Assembly: GCA_023445495.1 (NCBI GenBank)
Contig: JAEXLC010000135.1
Coordinates: forward strand, 1 to 38,041
Direction: 5' to 3'
DNA length: 38,041 bases
Source: Pseudomonadota bacterium
GTDB taxonomy: Bacteria; Pseudomonadota; Alphaproteobacteria; Sphingomonadales; Sphingomonadaceae
Part shown: one piece after another, positions 1-7,743 of the stretch
How positions within the stretch are numbered: the first letter of the stretch is position 1
How the letters are laid out: each line of letters begins with the position of its first letter
Position numbers and translations under genes: made by a program
The notes under the pieces: generated by a model
What the model saw: the letters and a program-made list of their open reading frames with translations, nothing else
Told to the model about the DNA's origin: nothing
Databases searched by the model: none

Positions 1-1
1 C

Positions 2-109
2 CCCGCGGAGGCCGCCACCGGGCGCTGGGTGATCGCGCCCTGGGGCGGGCAGCCTTATTTCAGCAGATACCAGGCACCGATCGCGGCAGCGACGGTGTTG
101 AACGGCTGA
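2..109 (+). CDS. Possible 3' end of a convergent gene cut by the window start
   Basis: An open frame enters from the left edge and stops at TGA 107-109. Its codons from 2 to 54 end almost exclusively in G or C, as in real genes here, and read like protein (for example GRWVIAPWGGQPYF). It would overlap the 3' end of the minus-strand GH76-like gene by about 55 bases. No family is recognisable from about 35 residues. It may be an accidental open frame antisense to the GH76-like gene. Confidence 0.22.
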   Translation, partial: PAEAATGRWVIAPWGGQPYFSRYQAPIAAATVLNG

Positions 110-1560
110 AACAGGCTGTTTCCCCAATCATTGTCGAGCGTGCCCGAATTGGTGGCCATGTTCACGATATACGGATCCTGCCGGGCCGGATTGCCGAAGG
201 CGGGATCGGCGCGGCAGGTGCGCATCACATAGCGCCAGAAAATGCCCGAGCCCGAGCCATAGTCGTTCGAGTCCCCGCTGATCGGCGAGGAGTTGGTGGG
301 ATCCAGATAGGGGCCGACCATGTTGGGCTGGCCCCAGCCGAAAGCCGACATGTTGTAGAACACGCCTTGCAGCAGTTCCGGGGGATAGCTGGCGGCGTCG
401 GGCAGATTGGCGCCGGGCAGCTGGGCATACTGGGCGAGCGCACCCATGATGAGCCCCTGGTCGCCGCCCCAATAGGCATTGGAGAAATAGCCCTCGACCG
501 GCGGGCAGCCGCCGATGTCGAACGGCGCATAGGTGGGCGTGCGCTCATGGACCAGCTTGCCGTGCGCGAAGTCGGTCGCCAGCGAATCGCTGCCGGGCAG
601 GTTCAGCCAGTCCGCCAGGAAGCCGGCCACCTCGTCTGCCTTCTGGCGATAGGTCTCGACCGGTTGCAGCCGGTCCCAGGCGCCGCCGCTCAGGCCCTCG
701 GCCGCCTTGCGATTGGCGGCGGCGATCAGGCTGCAGCAGAAGGAGAGGTAGAGCCCCGACATCAGCGTGACCTGGAACACGCCGAGCGTGTTGTACGCCG
801 GGTTCGGATTGCTCGCGTCGGGGCCGTCATCGACCGGGAAGGGCAGGGTGGAGAAATCATATTGCCAGCAGCCGCCCGGGAATCGCGGCACCGCCCAATC
901 GCCGACGGTCTGGGTGGTGAAGGTCGCATAGTCCGCATTCTGGCGCGGCGTGCCGCCATCCTGGGCGCCGCGCTCGATCAGCGCCCAGCTGTTGCGCGTG
1001 CCGATATGGATATCCCCGCGCGCGCTGAGGATTTCCCTGGTGAACTTGACCCGGTTGCTCTGGAGCGCGCTGTTCGCCCAGATCGCATCCGGAATGCGGT
1101 TGGCGATCGTCGCGAAATCTCCGGCATCGACCAGATTCCAAAGGTCGATCGCCGCCGTCTGGAAGAATTCCAGCTTGTCGCCGAAGATCTCGGCATAGTC
1201 CGGGTCGAACGCCTTGGACGCCGCGATCCCCCACCAGGACCAGTCGTCATACCAGGCCGCCATCAGGCCGACGATGCCATATTGATAGCCATGGACCGCC
1301 TTGGTCACGAGGGTATCCATCAGCTTCGCGCTGTCGGAGTCCAGCGCGCCCGCTTCCTTCAGCGCGAGGAAATAATCGAGCACCGTGTCGAACACGCAGC
1401 CGACCTGCCAGAAATTGGGATATGCCATCTCCGGGGCGAACCGGCCGGCCTGGCTTGCGAAGGCATAGGCCAGGCCCTGTTCGTCTTCGAGCGTGCCCAT
1501 TGCCTTCTTCGCGGAGCCAATGAACTGCGAGACTTCGAGTTTAGGATCCGCAAGAACCAT
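55..1560 (-). CDS. GH76-like (six-hairpin glycosidase fold) protein, no signal peptide
   Basis: The protein is about 501 aa. The segment YDDWSWWGIA (about residues 104-113) has the paired Asp and Trp-rich context of the catalytic Asp-Asp of GH76 endo-alpha-1,6-mannanases, and repeated aromatic-rich stretches such as FSNAYWGGDQG fit an (alpha/alpha)6 barrel. The start is placed at ATG 1558-1560: GGGAG lies 8 bases upstream of it, inside the longer ORF, whereas the ATG at 1575 has no ribosome site. The result, MVLADPKLEV, has no signal peptide, which is unusual because GH76 enzymes are normally exported. The gene stands alone, 203 bases from its upstream neighbour. Family assignment rests on motif resemblance only; another six-hairpin hydrolase or isomerase is possible, so the substrate is not assigned. 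Confidence 0.55.
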   Translation of the reverse strand: MVLADPKLEVSQFIGSAKKAMGTLEDEQGLAYAFASQAGRFAPEMAYPNFWQVGCVFDTVLDYFLALKEAGALDSDSAKLMDTLVTKAVHGYQYGIVGLMAAWYDDWSWWGIAASKAFDPDYAEIFGDKLEFFQTAAIDLWNLVDAGDFATIANRIPDAIWANSALQSNRVKFTREILSARGDIHIGTRNSWALIERGAQDGGTPRQNADYATFTTQTVGDWAVPRFPGGCWQYDFSTLPFPVDDGPDASNPNPAYNTLGVFQVTLMSGLYLSFCCSLIAAANRKAAEGLSGGAWDRLQPVETYRQKADEVAGFLADWLNLPGSDSLATDFAHGKLVHERTPTYAPFDIGGCPPVEGYFSNAYWGGDQGLIMGALAQYAQLPGANLPDAASYPPELLQGVFYNMSAFGWGQPNMVGPYLDPTNSSPISGDSNDYGSGSGIFWRYVMRTCRADPAFGNPARQDPYIVNMATNSGTLDNDWGNSLFQPFNTVAAAIGAWYLLK

Positions 1561-1613
1561 GGTCGTTGCTCCCATCGGGCGATTATCTGGAAAATCGAGG
1601 GGTCGATATTTTC

Positions 1614-1634
1614 AAATGGTCGCATCGATCATTT
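1614..1634. promoter_or_regulatory. Operator-like dyad upstream of the GH76-like gene
   Basis: AAATGGTCG and CGATCATTT form 9-base arms (one G-T pair) around the spacer CAT. The dyad lies 53 bases upstream of the chosen start of the GH76-like gene, in a stretch visibly richer in A/T than its surroundings. The size and symmetry fit a dimeric repressor site of LacI or GntR type. No regulator gene is adjacent in the window. Confidence 0.35.
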
Positions 1635-1700
1635 GGGCTGTCCATTGACTCATCGGTCCGTAATGACTGGATCGACTGCAGGCGGTTGTATTCAAGACAA

Positions 1701-1732
1701 GAAAAAACCCGCACGGCATCGCCGCGCGGGTT
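1701..1732 (-). terminator. Intrinsic terminator of the 80-aa secreted protein gene
   Basis: Read on the minus strand, AACCCGCGCGGC and GCCGTGCGGGTT form a 12-bp stem (one G-T pair) around loop GAT, directly followed by TTTTCTT. It begins about 31 bases after the stop of the small secreted protein gene. Stem, tight loop and U-tract are all present. Confidence 0.8.
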
Positions 1733-1763
1733 CCTTGTTCGGACGGCTGGTCGCCGGTGCGGT

Positions 1764-2006
1764 TCAGCGCGCCTTTTGCGCCACCTGCACCGCGCACTTG
1801 GTGCGCACCGGCAGGGCGGACTTGCCCGCCTGGTGATGGGTCTGGGCCTGCGGGCAGGCCGGCTTGTCGCGCATCCGCCAATGGGTGGCCGTGGACTTGC
1901 CCGAGGGTGCCCAGACGAGCTGGTGGGTCTCGTGCAGCGACTGGGCCTGGGCGGCCGGCGCGAGAGCGAGGACGGAAGCCGCAACGGCGGCAAGGGCGAG
2001 TTTCAT
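1764..2006 (-). CDS. Small secreted protein, 80 aa, unknown function
   Basis: I do not recognise this family. The start at 2004-2006 is supported by AAGGAG about 6 bases upstream and by an immediate signal peptide (MKLALAAVAASVLALAPAAQAQ, cleavage after AQA). The longer open frame upstream is spacer DNA carrying direct repeats. The mature part of about 58 residues is basic, rich in His, Gln and Thr, and has two cysteines that could form a disulfide in the periplasm. It is monocistronic, with its own terminator, and is divergent from the OmpR-type response regulator gene. The shared upstream repeats suggest control by that regulator. Confidence 0.7.
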   Translation of the reverse strand: MKLALAAVAASVLALAPAAQAQSLHETHQLVWAPSGKSTATHWRMRDKPACPQAQTHHQAGKSALPVRTKCAVQVAQKAR

Positions 2007-2067
2007 GCTATCTCCTTCAGGTTTGCGCAGAGATAGCGCTGGCGCCGATACCGTGTTTTGCGCGCCT

Positions 2068-2119
2068 GTAAGGAAGGTTTTCCCGTGCGTTACGAAGCGC
2101 TGCCCATCCGTGACAAAGC
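2068..2119 (+). promoter_or_regulatory. Three 21-bp-phased direct repeats, candidate response regulator sites
   Basis: GTAAGGAAGG (2068-2077), GTTACGAAGC (2089-2098) and GTGACAAAGC (2110-2119) recur at exactly 21 bases, two DNA turns. OmpR/PhoB-family regulators characteristically bind direct repeats on one face of the helix. The array lies between the divergent starts of the 80-aa secreted protein (2006) and the OmpR-like regulator (2198), so autoregulation and control of the secreted protein are likely. This is inferred, not shown. Confidence 0.5.
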
Positions 2120-2197
2120 ATTGCCGTAATCCCCCCATCTTGAGGAGAACCGGCATCAGGCCTAGATCGCATCCATGAATTTTCGCGAGACCATGGC

Positions 2198-2908
2198 ATG
2201 AGCGCGCCCGTCATCGTTCTGGTTGAAGACGATCCCGCGCTGCGAACCCTCACCGCACGGGCGCTCCAGGAAAACGGCTATTCGGTGCGCCAGGCGGCGA
2301 CCGCGCCGGAAATGTGGCTGGCGTTCGACAATGGGCCGGTCGACCTGGTCCTGCTCGACATCATGCTGCCCGGCACCAGCGGCATCGACCTGTGCCGCGA
2401 GGTGCGGCGCAAGAGCGACGTGCCGATCATCTTCATCAGCGCCAAGGGCAATGAGCATGACCGGGTGCTCGGGCTCGAGCTCGGTGCGGACGATTATCTG
2501 GCCAAGCCGTTCAGCACCCGCGAGCTGATCGCCCGCATCCGCGCGGTGCTCCGCCGCGGCGGGCTTGAGCGGATGGCAGGCGGCGACCGCGAGACCCAGG
2601 CCCATTTCGACGGCTGGACCGTCAATTTCCCCCGCCGCGAAGTGAAGTCGCCGAGCGGCGCCGTGGTCGAGCTGACCGGTGCCGAATTCGATCTGCTCGC
2701 GGCCTTTCTCAGCCAGCCCCAGCGCGTGATCGCGCGCGAGCGGCTGGTCGAGCTTTCGCGCGTCCGGCTGGGCGACAGCTCGGATCGCAGCGTCGACGTG
2801 CTGGTCAGCCGCCTGCGCCGCAAGATCTCGGCCGCCGGCCATGAGCCGCCGATCGGCACGGTGCGCGGCATCGGCTATATCTTCCGGGCAGAGGTCACCC
2901 GGTCCTGA
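2198..2908 (+). CDS. OmpR-family response regulator
   Basis: The 236-aa cytoplasmic regulator has a receiver domain at about residues 4-120 with acidic pocket E10-D11-D12, phospho-acceptor D54 (LLDIMLPG), S81 and K103 (LAKPF). A winged-helix DNA-binding domain follows at about 135-232 (ELTGAEFDLL, VDVLVSRLRRK, GTVRGIGYIF). The length is typical. The ribosome site before ATG 2198 is weak, but no better in-frame start is visible. It overlaps the start of the cognate EnvZ-like kinase by 4 bases, so the pair is translationally coupled. It is divergent from a small secreted protein, and the intervening 21-bp repeats are probable targets. The stimulus is unknown. Confidence 0.93.
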   Translation: MSAPVIVLVEDDPALRTLTARALQENGYSVRQAATAPEMWLAFDNGPVDLVLLDIMLPGTSGIDLCREVRRKSDVPIIFISAKGNEHDRVLGLELGADDYLAKPFSTRELIARIRAVLRRGGLERMAGGDRETQAHFDGWTVNFPRREVKSPSGAVVELTGAEFDLLAAFLSQPQRVIARERLVELSRVRLGDSSDRSVDVLVSRLRRKISAAGHEPPIGTVRGIGYIFRAEVTRS

Positions 2909-4221
2909 GCCTGCTCCCGCGCCATCCGCTGGGGCTGCTCGGCAGGATCCTGCTCATCCTGCTGCTCACCGTCGCGGTCGAGTTCGGGGCCAGCACTTTC
3001 CTCTATGAGCGCGCCTCGCGCTATTCGATCGAGGAAAGCGACGCGCACCGGCTCGCCGAGCATCTGGTGATCGCGGAGAAGCTGCTGTCCGAACGGCCGG
3101 TGGCCGAGCGGCCCGACGCCGCGCGGGAACTGACCACCGACCGCTATATCGTCCGCTGGTCGCCCACGCTTCCGGTGCGCCCGGCCTTCCCGCCGCGCCA
3201 GAAGCGGATGGAGGCGCAGGTGACCAACTGGGAGAAGGGGCTGGCCGAATCGCACCTCCAGCTCCGCCTGGCGCCGAGCGCGCATGGCCAGGTGGTCGCC
3301 GGCGAGATGCGGATGCCCGATGGCAGCTGGATCGTCTTCAAGACGCGCGAGGCGGTGCAGGTCTGGCAGTTCGCGATCGAACGTACCCTGGTCGCGCTGG
3401 TGCCGGCGCTGCTGCTGCTGACGCTGGGCGCGCTGCTGATCCGCGGCACGCTGCTGCCGCTGCGCAAGCTCATCCACGCGATCGGCCATGTCGGCTCGGG
3501 CAAGCGCGTGACGGTGGAGGAGGAGGGGACCGCCGAGATCCGCGGGCTGATCCACGCCTTCAACGGCATGCAGCGCCGCATCCACGAGCTGATCGAGAAC
3601 CGTACCCAGGCGCTGGCCGCGGTCGGCCACGACCTGCGCACGCCGCTCGCCCGGCTCCAGCTGCGGCTGGAAGGGGTGGGCGACGAGGAAAGCCGCCGCG
3701 CGATGCAGGATGATATCGGCGAGATGGACGACATGATCGCCTCGCTGCTCACCTTCCTGAAGGGCGATGACGATCCCGAGCCGGCGGTGGCGGTGGACGT
3801 GGCGGTGATGGCGGCGACTCTGGTTGAGGACGCCACCGATCGCGGGCGCGATGCGACCTATGCCGGGCCGGAGCATCTCGAATGGCGGGTGCGCCCCTCG
3901 ATGCTGCGCCGGGCGCTGAGCAACCTGATCGAGAATGCGCTGCACTACGGCAAATCGGTGCAGGTCTCGGCGCGCGAGGAAGCAGGCGAGCTGGTGCTGT
4001 GCGTGGCCGATGACGGGCCGGGAATCCCGGACGAGAAGATCGAGGAAGCGCTGCAGCCCTTCGTCCGCCTCGACGTCGAGCGGGGCCGTAATACCAAGGG
4101 GATGGGGCTTGGTCTTGCCATCGTCCAGCAGGCAGTTGCGTTGGAGCAGGGGCGGCTCAGCCTCGCCAATGCAAGCCCCCCGAACACGGGACTTATCGCG
4201 GAAATCCGGCTGCCCGGCTGA
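2905..4221 (+). CDS. EnvZ-like membrane sensor histidine kinase, probable CTG start
   Basis: The first ATG/GTG-type start in this frame is GTG 3067, but the frame is open upstream and encodes LLGRILLILLLTVAVEFGA, an evident first membrane helix. CTG at 2905 overlaps the regulator stop as CTGA, with GAGG 10 bases upstream, and gives a normal 438-aa kinase. From that start: TM1 about 11-30, periplasmic sensor 31-160, TM2 161-180, HAMP, HisKA with H242 (GHDLRTPLARLQ), N-box N344, ATP-binding DDGPGIP near 369 and a GMGLGL lid. The class matches EnvZ. It should phosphorylate the overlapping regulator. Start at GTG 3067 would remove TM1 and leave a one-helix protein, so it is disfavoured. Confidence 0.85.
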   Translation: MSLLPRHPLGLLGRILLILLLTVAVEFGASTFLYERASRYSIEESDAHRLAEHLVIAEKLLSERPVAERPDAARELTTDRYIVRWSPTLPVRPAFPPRQKRMEAQVTNWEKGLAESHLQLRLAPSAHGQVVAGEMRMPDGSWIVFKTREAVQVWQFAIERTLVALVPALLLLTLGALLIRGTLLPLRKLIHAIGHVGSGKRVTVEEEGTAEIRGLIHAFNGMQRRIHELIENRTQALAAVGHDLRTPLARLQLRLEGVGDEESRRAMQDDIGEMDDMIASLLTFLKGDDDPEPAVAVDVAVMAATLVEDATDRGRDATYAGPEHLEWRVRPSMLRRALSNLIENALHYGKSVQVSAREEAGELVLCVADDGPGIPDEKIEEALQPFVRLDVERGRNTKGMGLGLAIVQQAVALEQGRLSLANASPPNTGLIAEIRLPG

Positions 4222-4304
4222 CGGCAACACTTCTTCACAGTCCCGCTGCGCCGCGGCAAGATTGACCGCTTAGATTGCACTCCGAGTTAATAGGAGTGTT
4301 CAAC

Positions 4305-5000
4305 GTGAACGAGTTGATTGGCCGGGTCTTCAGCTTCGAGAAGACCGTCTTCCCGAATCAGAGCGACCTCTACGGCAAGCTCGCTACCCAGGGCCAGAGC
4401 CCCAAGGCGCTGATGATCTCCTGCGCCGATTCGCGCGTGGTGCCCGAGCACATCATGCAGGCGCAGCCGGGTGACCTGTTCGTCTGCCGCAACGCCGGCA
4501 ACATCGTCCCGCCCTTCGCCCAGAAGATCGGCGGCGTCTCGGCCACCGTCGAATATGCCGTGATGGCGCTCGGCGTGCGCGACATCATCGTCTGCGGCCA
4601 TTCGGACTGCGGCGCGATGAAGGCTGTCGCCCATCCCGAGATGGTCGAGAAGATGCCGAACGTCGCGGTGTGGCTCAACCATTCGGACGCCGCGCAGCAG
4701 GTCGTCGCCGATGCCTATCCGGGCCTCGACGACGCTGCCCGCGTCCGCGCCATCAGCCTGGAGAATGTCGTGGCGCAGATCGCGCATCTCCGCACCCACC
4801 CCTCTGTCGCCTCGGGGATCGCGCGCGGCGAGATCGCGCTGCACGGCTGGTTCGTCGATATCCATGCGGGCCAGATCCTGGCGCTGGACGGCGAGACCGA
4901 TCGCTTTATCGTCGTGCGTGACGATACCCCGCTGCCCGTCGCGGTGAAGCCGGCCCGCCGCCGCGCCGCCGACTTCGATCTGGTGGAAGCCGCCGAATGA
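4305..5000 (+). CDS. Beta-class carbonic anhydrase
   Basis: The enzyme interconverts CO2 and bicarbonate in the cytoplasm. The zinc ligands of the beta class are present: C40-x-D42-x-R44 (SCADSRV) and H99-x-x-C102 (HSDC). The start is GTG 4305, with AGGAG 8 bases upstream, giving 231 aa; the longer frame from TTG 4275 includes this ribosome site and is wrong. The stop overlaps the ATG of the SulP transporter (ATGA), so the two are translationally coupled. This pairing recurs in bacteria as a bicarbonate uptake module. It lies 83 bases after the sensor kinase, so it could be co-transcribed with that pair. Confidence 0.95.
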   Translation: MNELIGRVFSFEKTVFPNQSDLYGKLATQGQSPKALMISCADSRVVPEHIMQAQPGDLFVCRNAGNIVPPFAQKIGGVSATVEYAVMALGVRDIIVCGHSDCGAMKAVAHPEMVEKMPNVAVWLNHSDAAQQVVADAYPGLDDAARVRAISLENVVAQIAHLRTHPSVASGIARGEIALHGWFVDIHAGQILALDGETDRFIVVRDDTPLPVAVKPARRRAADFDLVEAAE

Positions 5001-6505
5001 CCTCCGCGCTTCCCAAGGGCTGGATCGTCCGTGATTTCACGGCTTCGATCGTAGTCTTCCTCGTCGCGATGCCCCTTTGTATGGGCATCGCGGTCGCATC
5101 GGGCATGCCGCCCGAAAAGGGCCTGCTGACCGGCATCATCGGCGGCCTCGTCGTCGGCCTGATCGCCGGTTCGCCGCTTCAGGTGAGCGGCCCGGCGGCG
5201 GGTCTCGCGGTCATCGTGTTCGAGCTGCTGCGCGAGCATGGCCTGGCCGCGCTCGGCGCGATCCTCGTGCTCGCCGGCATCCTCCAGGTGCTGGCCGGCG
5301 TCGCCAAGGTCGGCGGCTGGTTCCGGGCGATCTCGCCGGCGGTGGTGCACGGCATGCTCGCCGGCATCGGCGCGCTGATCGTGGTCGGCCAGTTCCACAC
5401 GCTGTTCGACGCCAAGCCGCTCTCGAGCGGCGTCGACAATCTGGCCGCGCTTCCCGGCCGCCTGCTCGGCATCGATCCGACCAACGTCACCGGCACCGAA
5501 ATGGCGCTGGGCCTTGGCGTGCTGACGATCGTGCTGATGCTTGGCTGGGACAAGCTCAAGCCCACCGCGCTGCGCCTGATCCCGGGCGCGCTGGTCGGCG
5601 TGGTCGGCGCGACCCTGGTCGCCTTCGGCTTCGGGCTCGACGTGGTTCGCGTCGCGGTGCCGGATTCGCTGGTTTCGGCGGTCACGCTGCCGGGCGCGGA
5701 CTTCCTCGGTTCGTTCCTCAGCCCGACGATCATCGTCGCGGCGATTGCGGTGGCGTTCATCGCCAGCGCCGAGACATTGCTCTCGGCCGCCGCGGTCGAT
5801 CGCATGCATGACGGCGTGCGCACGGACTATAACAAGGAACTGCGTGCGCAGGGCGTGGGCAACCTGCTCTGCGGTATCGCGGGCGCGCTGCCGATGACCG
5901 GCGTGATCGTCCGCAGCTCGGCGAACGTCCAGGCGGGTGCGATCACCCGCATGTCGGCGGTGCTGCACGGCGCCTGGCTGCTCGGCTTCGCCGCGCTGCT
6001 GCCCTGGCTGCTGCGCGAGATCCCGATGGCGGCGCTGGGCGGCGTGCTCGTCGTCACTGGCTGGAAGCTTGTAAGTGTCAGCCATGTCCGTCACCTGTTC
6101 CAGCATTACGGCCTGCTCCCGGCCGCGATCTGGGCAGTCACCTTCGTGCTGGTCGTTGCAACCGACCTGCTGACCGGCGTGCTCGTCGGTCTGGGCCTCT
6201 CGGTACTGGAGCTGCTGCCGCACTTCCGCCGTCTGCGCCTGAAGGTGGACGCGGAGCATGGTGAGGACGCGCACCGTATCAACCTCGACGGTGCCGCGAC
6301 CTTCGTGACGCTGCCCAAGCTGAACAGCGCGCTCGACGCGGTGCCGGCCGACAAGCCGGTCCACCTTGATTTCGACAAGGTGCCGGCGATCGACCACACC
6401 AGCGCGGAGACGCTGCGCGACTGGGTGCAGCGCCGCCGGGCGCGGGGCTTGCGGGTCGACCTGAGCGGTCACCCGGACCAGCTCCGCAAGGTGCAGCCGG
6501 CCTGA
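4997..6505 (+). CDS. SulP-family anion (probable bicarbonate) transporter with STAS domain
   Basis: This 502-aa inner-membrane protein begins with the SulP signature region (DFTASIVVFLVAMPLCMGIA, then GSPLQVSGPAAGL) and has about a dozen hydrophobic helices to residue 405. A C-terminal STAS domain follows (about 415-500, with DHTSAETLRDW). SulP members carry sulfate, bicarbonate or other anions, usually with Na+ or H+. Overlap of its ATG with the carbonic anhydrase stop argues for bicarbonate (BicA-like function) rather than sulfate, which is inference from context. The STAS domain is short but seems complete. Confidence 0.9.
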   Translation: MTSALPKGWIVRDFTASIVVFLVAMPLCMGIAVASGMPPEKGLLTGIIGGLVVGLIAGSPLQVSGPAAGLAVIVFELLREHGLAALGAILVLAGILQVLAGVAKVGGWFRAISPAVVHGMLAGIGALIVVGQFHTLFDAKPLSSGVDNLAALPGRLLGIDPTNVTGTEMALGLGVLTIVLMLGWDKLKPTALRLIPGALVGVVGATLVAFGFGLDVVRVAVPDSLVSAVTLPGADFLGSFLSPTIIVAAIAVAFIASAETLLSAAAVDRMHDGVRTDYNKELRAQGVGNLLCGIAGALPMTGVIVRSSANVQAGAITRMSAVLHGAWLLGFAALLPWLLREIPMAALGGVLVVTGWKLVSVSHVRHLFQHYGLLPAAIWAVTFVLVVATDLLTGVLVGLGLSVLELLPHFRRLRLKVDAEHGEDAHRINLDGAATFVTLPKLNSALDAVPADKPVHLDFDKVPAIDHTSAETLRDWVQRRRARGLRVDLSGHPDQLRKVQPA

Positions 6506-6824
6506 GGCCGTAGCGACCTTCGGCAAGCCCAGGGAGGGGCAGGTGAGCGGACCGGTCGGGTCGCTTGCCTGCCCCTTCGGCGTTCCGGGGCTTGTCGCCA
6601 TCCGGGGCGCATTCGCTTGCAGGAAAGACAGGCCGGCGTGTCGAAACGGCAACACACCCGGGGTGTGGCAATGGTTTATTACAATCGCGAAACCCACGGA
6701 CATGATTTCCCCGGCATTTTGAAGGTCGGATAGCAGCGGCCCCCGTCCCACACCCTTCCGGGATGAGAGGGCCGCGCTTTTCGGCGCAGGCGGGAACATT
6801 CTCAGGCTATTGGGGAATGCCCGC
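6506..6824. other. 319-bp intergenic region with hairpins between the SulP and porin genes
   Basis: No gene is apparent. A 14-bp stem (6536-6549 with 6562-6575, two G-T pairs) around a 12-base loop follows the transporter stop by 30 bases but lacks a U-tract. A perfect 15-base dyad lies at 6653-6667 and a TACAAT box at 6680-6685. GCGGCCC (6736-6742) pairs with GGGCCGC (6769-6775), followed by GCTTTT, a weak terminator or leader structure. The middle is less GC-rich and is the likely porin promoter region. Confidence 0.5.
6653..6685 (+). promoter_or_regulatory. Candidate activator-type promoter for the porin gene
   Basis: CACACCC-G-GGGTGTG (6653-6667) is a perfect dyad. A -10-like TACAAT (five of six matches to TATAAT) starts 13 bases later at 6680, and no acceptable -35 hexamer precedes it at 16-18 bases. 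The dyad centre would sit near -32, where an activator could replace the -35 contact or a repressor could block. The leader to ATG 6825 would be about 130 bases. Confidence 0.35.
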
Positions 6825-7640
6825 ATGAAGAAGTATCTGATCGCCGCCGTGCTGAGCTGCACGGCTTTCCCGGCTTTCGCGCAGGAAGAAGCGCCGCCCA
6901 AGCCGGTCACGGTTTCCGGCAACGTCGCGCTTGTGTCCGACTATCGCTTCCGCGGCGTCTCGCAGAGCGACAAGGGCGCGGCCATCCAGGGCGGCATCAC
7001 CGTTTCGCATGAAAGCGGCGTCTATGTCGGCACCTGGGCCTCGAACCTTTCGGGCTGGGGCACCTTCGGTGGTGCCAACATGGAGCTCGACCTGATCGCG
7101 GGCTACAAGAAGGACCTCGGCAACGGCGTCGCGGTCGATGTCGGCGTGACCTGGTACATGTACCCCTCGGGCGCCGACAAGACCGACTTCGCCGAGCCTT
7201 ATGTCAAGCTCAGCGGCTCGCTCGGCCCGGTCACGGTGCTGGGCGGCGTCGCCTATGCCCCGGCGCAGGAAGCGCTTGGCAACTGGAGCAACACGCCCGA
7301 GAGCAAGCTCGGCGACAAGGAAGACAATTTCTACATCTGGGGCGATGTCAGCGGCGGCATCCCGAACTCGCCGATCACGCTCAAGGCGCATCTTGGCTAT
7401 TCGGACGGCAATCCGGGCCTGGGCCCGAACGGCACCAGCGTCGCGCCGACCGGCAAGTATCTCGACTGGCTGATCGGCGCCGATGCGGCGGTCGGGCCGC
7501 TCACGCTCGGCGTCGCCTATGTCGACACCAACATCACCAAGGCGGATTCGGCCTATATCCAGCCGAACTTCTCGCGGGTGAAGGACGGCTCGTCCATCGC
7601 CGGCGGCCGGGTGGTCTTCTCGGTCAGCGCGGCTTTCTGA
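6825..7640 (+). CDS. TorF-family putative outer-membrane porin
   Basis: The 271-aa protein resembles the TIGR02001 family of putative beta-barrel porins: an N-terminal strand motif (SGNVALVSDYRFRGVSQSD), repeated glycine and aromatic-rich amphipathic strands, and a terminal phenylalanine typical of outer-membrane barrels. The start is ATG 6825, eight bases after GGGGA and immediately giving the signal peptide MKKYLIAAVLSCTAFPAFA (cleavage before QEE). The 5-residue longer frame from TTG 6810 would place residues before the peptide. It is monocistronic, with a stem-loop 11 bases after the stop. The transported solute is unknown. Confidence 0.88.
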   Translation: MKKYLIAAVLSCTAFPAFAQEEAPPKPVTVSGNVALVSDYRFRGVSQSDKGAAIQGGITVSHESGVYVGTWASNLSGWGTFGGANMELDLIAGYKKDLGNGVAVDVGVTWYMYPSGADKTDFAEPYVKLSGSLGPVTVLGGVAYAPAQEALGNWSNTPESKLGDKEDNFYIWGDVSGGIPNSPITLKAHLGYSDGNPGLGPNGTSVAPTGKYLDWLIGADAAVGPLTLGVAYVDTNITKADSAYIQPNFSRVKDGSSIAGGRVVFSVSAAF

Positions 7641-7650
7641 GCCAGGGGGC

Positions 7651-7678
7651 GGGGAGCCGGCGGGGGCGCCGGTTCCCC
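7651..7678 (+). terminator. Stem-loop after the porin gene
   Basis: GGGGAGCCGGC pairs with GCCGGTTCCCC (11 bp, one G-T pair) around a 6-base G-rich loop, 10 bases after the porin stop. Only a short T-run (CCCTTT) follows, so termination may be partial. Confidence 0.5.
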
Positions 7679-7743
7679 ATGCCCTTTGCCAATCTACCGC
7701 CACTGTTGATATGCCGCGCCATCGTACTGATGGAAGGAACCCC

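Noticed and set aside
4262..4291. TTGACC-N18-GTTAAT promoter-like pair before the carbonic anhydrase
   Set aside because: Transcription would begin near 4298, after the AGGAG at 4292-4296, leaving the gene without its ribosome site.
4715..6922. 735-codon open frame on the minus strand over the SulP gene
   Set aside because: It is antisense to a clear membrane transporter. Its own translation is a hydrophilic Arg/Asp/His-rich string without domains.
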